Assembly (NCBI RefSeq): GCF_907165205.1 | Contig: NC_058193.1 | Span: 9,734,001 to 9,798,000 of the forward strand | Reading direction: 5' to 3' | Length of the DNA: 64,000 bases | Source: Coccinella septempunctata | Taxonomy: Eukaryota; Arthropoda; Insecta; Coleoptera; Coccinellidae | In this document: positions 55,661 to 64,000 of the stretch, piece by piece | Layout of the letters: the number at the start of each line of letters is the position of its first letter | Position numbering within the stretch: the stretch's first letter is position 1 | Translations under genes and position numbers: made by a program | The notes under the pieces: model-generated | Seen by the model: the letters and a program-made list of their open reading frames with translations, nothing else | The model's database searches: none | Told to the model about the DNA's origin: nothing

Positions 55661-56090
55661 AATAATAAGGATAAATTCAGATGCATACCACCCGACGATA
55701 TGAATATCGAAAAGTGTTACGATCTGAATTGAGCTAGCCGATTTGCCATCGTCAAGGCCCCAAATGGAGTACGTTCCACCGAAGACTGTGGGTAAATAAT
55801 ACCCACTAGAACATAACAACATTGAATAAAGTTCCATCAATTCCAAACGTTCTCCACCGTGGAAAAATGCTATGTTGCTCTGATGAGGCCAAATGAGGCC
55901 GAAACCATGGTCAGCATCTGCTTTTCTTCGATGGAACGTACTCCATTTGGGGCCTTGACGATGGCAAATCGGCTAGCTCAATTCAGATCGTAACACTTTT
56001 CGATATTCATATCGTCGGGTGGTATGCATCTAAATTTATTATTATTATTATTCATTGCCTCCTCGTTTAGGCGTGATCATTCTTGATTAA
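55661..56090 (+). mobile_element. 430-bp palindromic insertion carrying a hammerhead ribozyme
   Basis: Flanked by an exact 10-bp duplication TATATTTTAC (55651-55660 and 56091-56100). The arms are near-perfect inverted copies: 55670-55785 (AGATGCATACCACCCGACGA to GGAGTACGTTCCA) and 55928-56035. The central ~140 bp contains the hammerhead. The right side ends with a TTATTATT tract and about 45 further bases. A variable target duplication, an inverted partial copy and a hammerhead recall Penelope-like elements or small retrozymes. Confidence 0.75.
55872..55920 (+). ncRNA. Hammerhead ribozyme (type I, short stem III)
   Basis: Core CTGATGA is at 55880-55886. Stem II is GGCC (55887-55890) with GGCC (55897-55900) and loop AAATGA. 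GAAA is at 55901-55904. Stem III is ACC (55904-55906) with GGT (55909-55911) around a two-base loop. The cleavable C is at 55912. Stem I is TGCT (55876-55879) with AGCA (55913-55916), plus G55874-C55918 after one mismatch. All invariant core bases are present. Very short stem III is characteristic of metazoan hammerheads that cleave best as dimers. Whether it is transcribed is unknown. Confidence 0.7.
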
Positions 56091-57807
56091 TATATTTTAC
56101 GTTTAGTGAAAGTGCCTTAGTTTTCGAGATATTGGAGATTTTCGAAAATTCAAGAGAATTACACCCTTCGCCACTCGTTTTGCAGGCAAGACTTCAAATG
56201 AAGGAATTTTTTCAAACTGTTTTTTGGATATATATATTTATATTCTTTTGATTTAGAGCATTACAATCTTGAACAGCAAACAATAATTTTAGCATGTGTA
56301 TGAGATACAGTTTTAGCAGAGGTAAGCGTAACGGGGATAGTATTTCTGGATAGATGATCTATCGAATGTAATTCATTATTTTTCAGGCGCATGAATAGTT
56401 CTTCATAAAAAAAAATCTAGCTCAACTTTTCCGTTTTGCTAATTTTTTTTCGTAAGTTCAACCTAGCGCGGTGTAAAAAATAATATGGTTACCTGAGAGC
56501 CAATGCAAGAAAAAACATGCCAGTTTCATTGAGATTCCGAAATGGTATAACTCTCTGTATTCTCAGCATTTAATACAAAATAAATTCCTATTGTAATCAG
56601 TTGAGGCCCAGTTTAATGTAAACAGTGTTTCTAAAATTTTTATCAGCTAAAATGAGAAATGCAAGCAGAATGAAGCAATCGTCTATAAGAAGGTATAGAG
56701 CGTTTACTGAAGCTCATGGTGGCCTCTTAGAGAATCTTTTGTGAAATTTAATTCAATGAAACGATACTCATTTCAGAATTGTTGATATCAATACAATAAA
56801 GCTATGATTCATTAGAAAGTGTAGACTATAGAGCATGTATCAGAATTCATGGTGGCATCATTTGTGATTTGTGAAACTTTATTCAATGAAACGATATTGT
56901 TATTTTTTCTCGTTTTCTTTTATTATTGAACCCCAACGTTGTGAAATCAATATTTTCAAGTTGATTTCAAGTTATGCATTGAATTTCAGCATTTTTGTAA
57001 CAAGGGTCTTGACTCAATTAATGTAATAAAAATTACCTAATTTTCAACTTTTTTTCTTAATTACAAAAGTGCTAAAATTCATTCCGTTACTTGAAATTCG
57101 CTTAACAACTATCAACTTTATAACTATAGGGCTTAATAATGAAAGAATACGAGAGAAAAAAACCAATTTTAAAATATTGTTTAATTGAATCGAGTTTCAC
57201 AAAAAGTATTCGAAGTGTGCATCAGGAGCTGTACTAGATGCTCTACAACTTCATATGAATAATTGCTTTATTCTGCTTGCAGGTCTCATTTCAGTTGCTA
57301 AAAATAAAAGAAAAAGGCTTACGTCAAACTCTGCCTTGACTCATTGTAATATAAATTTATTTTGAATTTAATGCTGAAAATGGAGTGAGTTATACCATTT
57401 CAGAATCTCAGTGAAACAGGCATGTTTTCTCTTGCTTTGGCACTCAGGTAAACTTATTATTTTTCACACCACGCTGGGTTGAACTTAGGAAAAAAAATAA
57501 GCAAAACGGAAAATTTGAGTTAATTCTTTTATTTATGAAAAACTATTCATGCGCCTCAAAAATAATAATTTACATTCGAAAGCGCATCTATCCAGGAATA
57601 CTATCCAAAAAAAAGTTTGAACAAATTCCTTCATTTGGAGTCTTGCCTGCAAAAAGAGTGGCGAAGGGTGTGATTTTCTTGAATTTTCGAAAATCTCGAA
57701 TATCTCGAAAACCAAGGCACTTCTACTAAACGTAAGATATATTTTTCTGAACCGCCATAGAGTCCTCTATCTGCAGGCTCCATATTATTCATTCATTACG
57801 CCACACC

Positions 57808-57810
<3 letters not shown>

Positions 57811-57861
<51 letters not shown>
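57811..57861. repeat. (TA)n microsatellite
   Basis: About 25 TA repeats, the right side of the tract interrupted by the foldback element. Confidence 0.95.
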
Positions 57862-57863
<2 letters not shown>

Positions 57864-58415
57864 ATTTAAATTAAGGGTGTTTCGACTATTTTTCAGGGCA
57901 AAATTCCAATGAGAGTCAAATTATATTAAAGCTCTATATTTCGTCAACTATCGTTGACTTCTTCAGGAGCAACTGGAAAATACAAAGATCTCATAACAAA
58001 AGTTCAAATTCTCTTAGGCTAAAACTTACAATACCATGACAATAAATATGGTAGCTTCAGAAAAAACAAGACCATGTAGAGGGTAATCAAAAAAGTACGT
58101 CAATTTCAGTTGAATTATTCAGGAAAAAATTGGTTTTACAAATGACAGATTTCAGAAAATTCTATAAATTGGCATGGACAAACAAATGTGCCATGATGTT
58201 CACAGAAGGGCAAAAAAAAATTTAGAAAATCTTTTCTTATTTTATACAATTTGGATTAGAAATGTCTCTTATTTATAAGTACCTGCAAATAAGGTTACAA
58301 ATTAGGAGATATTAGGAGAATACCTATTTTTTTTATCACAGGTCAGTAAGAAACTATAGATGTTACTAAGATTATTCGTATCCGTTTTCTTATTCATCGT
58401 TGAATTTTTATTTTC

Positions 58416-58419
<4 letters not shown>
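57862..58419. other. No gene; hammerhead-like stem-loop on the minus strand
   Basis: Minus strand 57966-57939 reads CTGAAGA, A, GTCAAC, loop GATA, GTTGAC, GAAA: a perfect 6-bp helix between hammerhead-like core halves. A possible ATAT/ATAT stem follows, but stem I pairing is not evident. The rest is unremarkable. Confidence 0.35.

Positions 58420-58462
<43 letters not shown>
58420..58462. repeat. (TA)n microsatellite
   Basis: About 21 TA repeats. Confidence 0.95.
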
Positions 58463-58467
<5 letters not shown>

Positions 58468-58479
58468 CCAACATACTAT

Positions 58480-60035
58480 GTTGCGTCCATACATTGTCTT
58501 TGGGCCATACACTATTGCGTCCTGAATAATACTGCGTCCGTATACCGGACGCAACATTGTTTTTCAAAGTTTTCTCTGGTATTTCGAGGGATTCAACGAC
58601 AGGGGTGGTCGCAAATCGTGAAGGACGTCGAGAGCTATCTTTGGAACAACTATAGATTTCATTCATCCTTTGATAAAAGAGTTATTCCATGTTGAAAAAC
58701 ATATCTCCAGACGCAGTAAAGTGCGTCTCATGAAACCTAAAGTATATTTTTAGTTCACGCAAATTCCGCTTCGGGGGCGCTTCAAATGATGAAAACTGAT
58801 ATACAGTCAATATACGTCTTTCACACGACGCATAATGTTGCGTCCTAAATCTGGCAACTGTGTATACAAGTAAACCAAGTTGTATTTGCACAACTGAAAT
58901 GATTTAGCTTCCTAGGCTCCAAGGTCATCCCGAAAGTCTGTTAGGTGAAGAATTGGATTCTGTCTCTAGAGCAATAGCAGGTCCGATTGAAGTGCCCTTA
59001 TGGTGTTCTTTGGACTGATATTGTCATTATTATTTTTTCGAATGAAAAAAAATTATAACTCACGTGAATTTTATTCCACTTCAATTAAAAATCAAACGAT
59101 AACACTTTCCAGAGAATAATCGGATTTATAAATTGACATGAAAGGTATCGCTTTATCCGCTTAAGCTTATGTCATCTCATTTCACTTGAGAATTAAAATT
59201 TTTTTATTCCACTGGATGAGTAAACGTCATCTTCCCTGTATTTTCCTCTTCATTTCTTTTTGTTCCCGAGGGACCAGGACCTAGCTATAGAGTCATACGG
59301 TCATACAGAGCAGTTTTTGTTGATCGGTCGTCCTGTAGGCCATCTGCTGGCATTTGTGAATTGGTGTATTCTCCAGATTCTATGTTCTTATGTTGTTATC
59401 TACTACTTTCTTCATTGTCTTCAATAGAAACGATGTTGAATTCATTGTTCTTGAAGATTGTGGGTACCCATTTTGTTGTGAAGGGAACTTTTGTCCTTCT
59501 CCATTTTCTGTGTATATGACTCATTCTAAGCAGCTTCTGGTTATCTTCAGAAGATGAAGACGAATCTCTTCTAGGATTTTTCTTTACACTTCTGGTGATC
59601 TATATAGATTGAAGGTGAAGGTCTATATATATATCTAGTTATGGGTTTACTACCTGTGAATTTTGTTTTGGGAAAACTGAAAGATCGTTCCTGTTCTCCT
59701 TCGCTGAATTATCCGTCTGGCTTATTGAGCGATATTGTGGGGTTGATTACTCCTTTTGCCATGACCTTTTGTATTCTGTGTGCTGTGGGATTAGAAGTGA
59801 CATTACCACAAAAATCAAAAAGTTCTACAAATTATGTCAACTCTTGTATATATGTAGTGTCCTTGTAATATATTACATAATAAGGACTGTCTGTCAAAGT
59901 TTATATCACAGATGTGCGAGATCTGATTGAATTTAGAACAAATCATACTGTACACAGATGACTGAAACAATATATTTGTTCTGGGCGTAGTAAGGTTGAA
60001 CAAGCGTACGGGTCTAGAACTTGGGCGTCCTAAAT
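58480..60035. other. Region with repeated TTGCGTCC motifs, no clear gene
   Basis: TGCGTCC or its complement GGACGCA occurs at about 58483, 58514, 58529, 58548 and 58849 (GACGCA variants at 58712 and 58829), and again at 63935 and 63974. This may mark the subterminal repeats of one element broken by later insertions. Frames at 59641-59868 show no recognised domain. Confidence 0.35.
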
Positions 60036-60609
60036 TTCATGATACAGGGGGTGAAAAAATCGCTTTCAAAGTTAGGGATGACAAAATCGTGAAAAATCAA
60101 TTTTTTCAAATTAGAACCCCATTGTTTTATGGCAGATATTGAATCTACGTTAAAAAATAATGTGAGTGTATGCATCACACCTTGCCCTAAAATGGATATT
60201 TTCTGAGTTATTCACAAAAAACTGTTCTTCGTCTTTTCAGATATTTCTTTTCCCTTCACGCCAAAAAGATGAAATTTTCAGGAACTGTTACTTAAACCAT
60301 GTTTTAGATTTTACTACCTTAATATGCAAGAGAAAAAAGTTACAGGTTGTTCCTAAATAGATGGCGAATTTTGATTCGAATTTGTATCGGAAACCTCTTT
60401 ATTTCAACTAATCGGCCATCGGTTTTCTCTCCAGTGATAAATAAATAATTCCTTATGAACCATATGCAAAAACTTACCATGTTTTACATTCTTTTTTTTT
60501 AATGATAGATATCATTAATTACATCTGCCAAATTCCTCTTTATTCAGTAGCATTTTGTGTTTACCATTAATTTGGTGATAATTCGTATTAAGTTATAAAA
60601 TCGATCACT

Positions 60610-61623
60610 ATGCCTAATTTTACCAATGAAGATTATTTAAATCTCATTCTACTTCATGGAGAATGTATTAAAGTTATAGATAGAACGATTCGACTGTTCA
60701 TTGAGATGTTTCCTGACCGACCCAGACCAACGAGAGATACCATTAACAGAACCATGACAAACTTGAGAAATGTCGGATCTTTCGTTAAGAAAACTATACA
60801 CAGAGAAAAAAGTGCAGTAGAAGATGAGAACAACGAAATTACAGTTCTTGCATATTTTCGTGTGAATCCTCAAAATTCTCTCAAAGATGCCGAGATTGAT
60901 CTGGGATTATCTCAATGGAGTGTTTGGAGAATATTAAAAAAACATAAAATGCACCCATATAAATTCAATAGGGTACAGCATTTGGAGGAAACTGATTTCG
61001 TCAGGAGAACAGAGTTTTACGAAGCTATGATGATTTGATTTCAAGAGAATGAAAACTTTTTGGACTGTATAATTTGGACAGATGAATCTACATTCACAAA
61101 GAATGGTTCTTTTCAATAGGCATAACAGTCATTATTGGGATGAAGAGAACAACCACCACTTCAGACAATGGAACTTTCAAGAGACCTGGAGTTTCAATGT
61201 TTTTTGCGCCATCAAAAATAATGCAATTCTCGATGTGCACATTTATGATGGGACTTTAACTGGTAAGATAGAACACTACACATGTTTGCATTATTTAAAG
61301 AATGTTCTCCCTTAGGAGATAGATATTCTGACATATTGACTCAAATAATTGAGCCGCTAGTACAGAACCATAATGACTTATGGTATCAACAAGATGGCGC
61401 GCCTCCACACAATTCACTCAATGTGTCAAATATCCTCTACAGGCTATTTGAAGATCGATGGTTGGCGAACAATGGTCCACATCTTTGGCCACCACGTTCT
61501 CCCGATTTAACTCCTTTAGACTATTATGTTTGGGGTAGGATAAAAAATATTGTCTACTCAACTCCCCTGACTGATACAGAGGACTGCATAGAACGAGTCA
61601 GAAATGCGTTCAGGTTTGTTTAG
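60610..61623 (+). pseudogene. DD41D mariner transposase, copy 2
   Basis: Starts MPNFTNEDYLNLILLHGECI; the first frame stays open past the point where copy 1 has a stop. It ends at a TGA at 61036-61038 (FYEAMMI), where copy 1 has an arginine codon. A further frameshift lies near 61105 (EST then FTKNGSF in copy 1, here LHSQRMVLFNRHN). Later text matches copy 1 (QQDGAPPHNSL, SPDLTPLDYYVWG). The two copies are broken at different places, so they decayed independently. Confidence 0.9.
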
Positions 61624-62465
61624 ATTTTTAGATTCATAGTTTTGAAACTCAATTCGGTTTTTAAACACTTTTGCAGATCTCTTTCTCGCAATGAAATAAG
61701 AAGAGCAACGCACGAAGCATTCCTGAGACGTATAAATAAATGTCTAGAAATTAACGGTCAAAACTTTGAGCATCTTCTCTAGTTATAACTGCGAGAGTTT
61801 GCCATGGTTCTCCTAATAGTAACTTGAAGTCGGTTTCAAGAAGGGGTGAAAAATCTCAAAAATAACAGTTCCTGAAAGTTTCATCTTTTTGGCGTGAAGG
61901 GAAAAGAAATAGCTGAAAATTCAAGACGAAAAACAGTTTTTTGTGAATAACTCAGAAAATATCCATTTTAGGGCAAGGGTGTGATGCATACACTCACATT
62001 ATTTTTTAACGTAGATTCAATATCTGCCATAAAAAAATGGGGTTCTAATTTGAAAAAATTGATTTTTCACGATTTTGTCATCCCTAACTTTGAAAGCGAT
62101 TTTTTCACCCCCTGTATCATGAATCGCGATTTCGATTTCTAAAGTGAATACATCAATCTTACATCTTGAAAAATCCCAAAAATGAAAATTTTCCATCCAA
62201 AAACCTCGAAGTTATTCTTGTTTCAGGGGAGCTCTATTTTCGATTTTTTTTTCGAATTTTCCCGCTCAGAGAGAATTTTCCAACCGAAACTGAAAAATGT
62301 TACATCAAAATAACTTGAAATTTTCTAAGGAATTTATTTCTGCAATAAAAAAATGGTGTTCTAATTTGAAAAACGGAAGTTGACGTCATTTCCGGAAAAA
62401 CCGGAGGTGCTCATGCCTTGAAAATATTTTAGATTTCATCAGCATCGTGAAATACTTATAAGTGC

Positions 62466-63725
62466 CTTTAATGCTGCCCTTACTGAATCTCTAGTGAGGG
62501 CTGCCAAGGTTAGAGGTGTCCCTCCTACCATATCGAATTGGATCAGCACAATGCTGAGCTCCAGAAACATCATAACCACGCTTTGTGGCGAAGCACTTAG
62601 ATTCAAAGCAGGCAGAGGTTGTCCGCAAGGAGGTGTACTATCACCCCTTCTCTGGTCACTTCTGGTTGATGATCTAATTGCAATTATCAGCTCGCTTGAC
62701 GTAAATGTTCAGGCTTACGCTGACGACATAGTTGTTTTACTGGCGGGCAATGACGATGTAACCATCTCAGATGCTCTTCAGGAAACACTAACAGTAATTC
62801 AGGGTTGGTGTGATGGGGAGCAGTTAGGGGTGAACCCCTCCAAGACCCTGATTGTCCCCTTTACCAGGAGAAGGAAATTTCAAATCTTTCCTCCAACTCT
62901 CTACGGTAAGATCATTCCACTCGTAGAGGAGGCCAAATATCTAGGCATTACCCTGGATAGGAAGCTTCTATGGAACTCCCATGTGGAAAAAGTCGTCCAC
63001 AAAGCCAGGCACTCCCTATGGGCCTGCCAAAGGATCTGTGGAAGGACATGGGGGATAACGCCGAAGCAGCTCCGCTGGCTATACGTCACGGTGATCAGAC
63101 CATTGATCACCTATGGCTGTGTCGCCTGGTGGTCCTGCACTGAACGCGTTCTAACCCAAAACAAACTTACCAAACTCCAAAGAACGGCTTGCCTCATGAT
63201 TTCGGGGGCATTCCGCTCTACTCCAACTTCGTCAACAACAGTTGGATAAGGCAAAAGGTCCTGGAGCACTGGCGCAACCGTCCTGGATTGCGTCACTCGC
63301 ATAGGGCTATTTCAGTGCCTCCCAGCCCATACACCAGTCGCTGGCTAGAATTTTCTAGAACTAATCTGAGATCCATAATAGCGGTTTTTACAGGACACTG
63401 CAGACTCAGAGCCCACCTCAAAAAACTCAAAATCGTCAATGACCAACTCTGCAGACTCTGCTTAGAGGAAGACGAAACAATTGAGCATATCCTCTGTGAC
63501 TGCCCGGCGGCAGACAGGGTCAGACTCGGAGTTTTCGGCTCTCCGAAGATGATCCTAGAGGAACTCAAGAATCACTCCCCCTCCGACATCATCTCCTTTT
63601 TGGGTAGGATGGGACTAGAGGGAGAGATTTAGCTCTTTGAGCATGCTTGTGTGCTACAATAGACCGTTGGTCGCGGTGGCAGGTTTGGGTTAGTCCGTCC
63701 AAGACACCCAGCAATCAGTAATCAG
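62466..63725 (+). pseudogene. LINE fragment with TATAAGTGC duplication
   Basis: Inserted in the right inverted repeat of the mariner with an exact 9-bp duplication TATAAGTGC (62457-62465 and 63726-63734). It encodes RT motifs 3-7 (VPPTISNWISTMLSSRNIIT, GCPQGGVLSPLLWSLLVDDL, VQAYADDIVVLLAG, EEAKYLGITLDRKLLWNSHV, IRPLITYGCVAWW). After a deletion near 63230 come the post-RNase-H end and C-terminal zinc knuckle (FTGHCRLRAHLKKL, LCRLCLEEDETIEHILCDCP). RNase H itself is missing. A 95-bp 3' UTR ends AATCAGTAATCAG. The clade is probably LOA/Jockey-like (I lineage). Confidence 0.85.
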
Positions 63726-63804
63726 TATAAGTGCTGAATTTCATGAAAATACGTTCAGTAGTTTCCCGTATAAATATGGGTGAGGTTCCTCGTGAAAGAC
63801 CCTG

Positions 63805-64000
63805 TATAGAGGTGTTTTGAAAGATGAAAGTTGTAATAACTGGAGCCAATGTTATAATATGATCACGTCATCGAGTTCGAATAATCCTACTGTACCAGAT
63901 TCTAAAACATATGTGGCAACTACGCTGGACGCAACAACATGCTAATGGTGAAAGATTGAATAAAATTCGGACGCAGCATTGTGCTACATATGAAAACAAA
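63805..64000. other. Window end, no gene
   Basis: Short stretch with two GGACGCA motifs (63935 and 63974), inverse to those at 58.5 kb. Confidence 0.35.

Larger units (their letters stand above)
55582..57810. mobile_element. Foldback element inserted in a TA repeat
   Basis: Ends CAGGGTGTGGCGTAATGAAT on both sides (inverted), flanked by TA tracts. The left arm (55582-55660 and 56101-56640) and right arm (57330-57810) match inversely over several hundred bases (TCGAGATATT.GAGATTTTCG, GCAGGCAAGACT, AATGAAGGAATTT, GAGGCGCATGAATAG, AAATGGTATAACTC). No ORF with a known domain. A 430-bp hammerhead-bearing insertion lies in the left arm. Confidence 0.8.
60036..63804 (+). mobile_element. DD41D mariner, copy 2, 5'-truncated and split by a LINE
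   Basis: The left inverted repeat starts about 410 bp inside the element compared with copy 1 (TTCATGATACAGGGGGTGAA). The right inverted repeat (61865-62465 and 63726-63804) is complete, ending GAAAGACCCTG before TATA. The transposase is on the plus strand, opposite to copy 1. The two copies are about 95 percent alike by eye. Confidence 0.9.

Noticed and set aside
55490..55846. Frames with long YIYIYI runs
   Set aside because: Translation of the TA microsatellite.
59641..59868. 75-codon plus-strand frame as a gene
   Set aside because: No domain recognised; hydrophobic stretches alone are not enough in AT-rich DNA.

Overview
This is eukaryotic, almost certainly insect DNA. It is AT-rich, has spliced genes with short GT-AG introns and carries insect-type transposons: Jockey-like LINEs, a DD41D mariner, piggyBac, P-like, Harbinger, Ginger-like and Penelope-like elements, and Gypsy. 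A beetle is a reasonable guess, but nothing here proves the order. Nearly all of the window is layered mobile and satellite DNA around the 5' parts of two conserved host genes. (1) RRN3/TIF-IA, an RNA polymerase I initiation factor, lies on the minus strand with exons 1-3 at 16711-15880. (2) ABCF3, an ABC-F ATPase, lies on the plus strand with exons 1-3 at 23816-24273 and exons 4-5 at 49864-50133. Both genes must continue outside the window. The two genes diverge from an interval of about 7 kb that is itself full of small DNA transposons.

Layout. 0-8.1 kb: a heat-shock-like promoter fragment, a P-element transposase relic, a 121-bp tandem pair holding decayed hammerhead-ribozyme motifs, an internally deleted Gypsy element whose pol ends in a TARG1-type macrodomain, a piggyBac relic, a LINE endonuclease relic and a 157-bp satellite. 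8.8-15.9 kb: a foldback element lying just downstream of RRN3 exon 3; inside it is a Jockey-like LINE, and inside the LINE a DD41D mariner with inverted repeats of about 690 bp. 15.9-16.7 kb: RRN3. 17-23.7 kb: MITEs, direct repeats, a small unrecognised spliced gene and two P-like elements inserted at virtually the same 8-bp site, the second ending 150 bp before the ABCF3 start codon.

24.3-49.9 kb: a single ABCF3 intron of about 25.6 kb. It holds LINE relics on both strands, a 4.6-kb foldback element, a Ginger-like element, a Gypsy/LINE chimera, Harbinger MITEs, a LINE split by a solo LTR, a complex element with long inverted ends and a nuclease-like ORF, a complete-looking Harbinger transposon (Myb/SANT gene plus transposase) and a Penelope-like relic with its own nested Harbinger. 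50.1-64 kb (probably the next ABCF3 intron): a 5-kb array of a 145-bp satellite with higher-order periodicity, a foldback element carrying a 430-bp insertion with a well-formed hammerhead ribozyme at its centre, TA microsatellites and a second, 5'-truncated DD41D copy on the opposite strand to the first, split by a LINE fragment.

The most unusual items are the macrodomain fused to a Gypsy pol, the hammerhead motif supported by a compensatory stem change between copies, and the twin P-like insertions upstream of ABCF3. All assignments come from reading the sequence and remembered family motifs; no searches were run.
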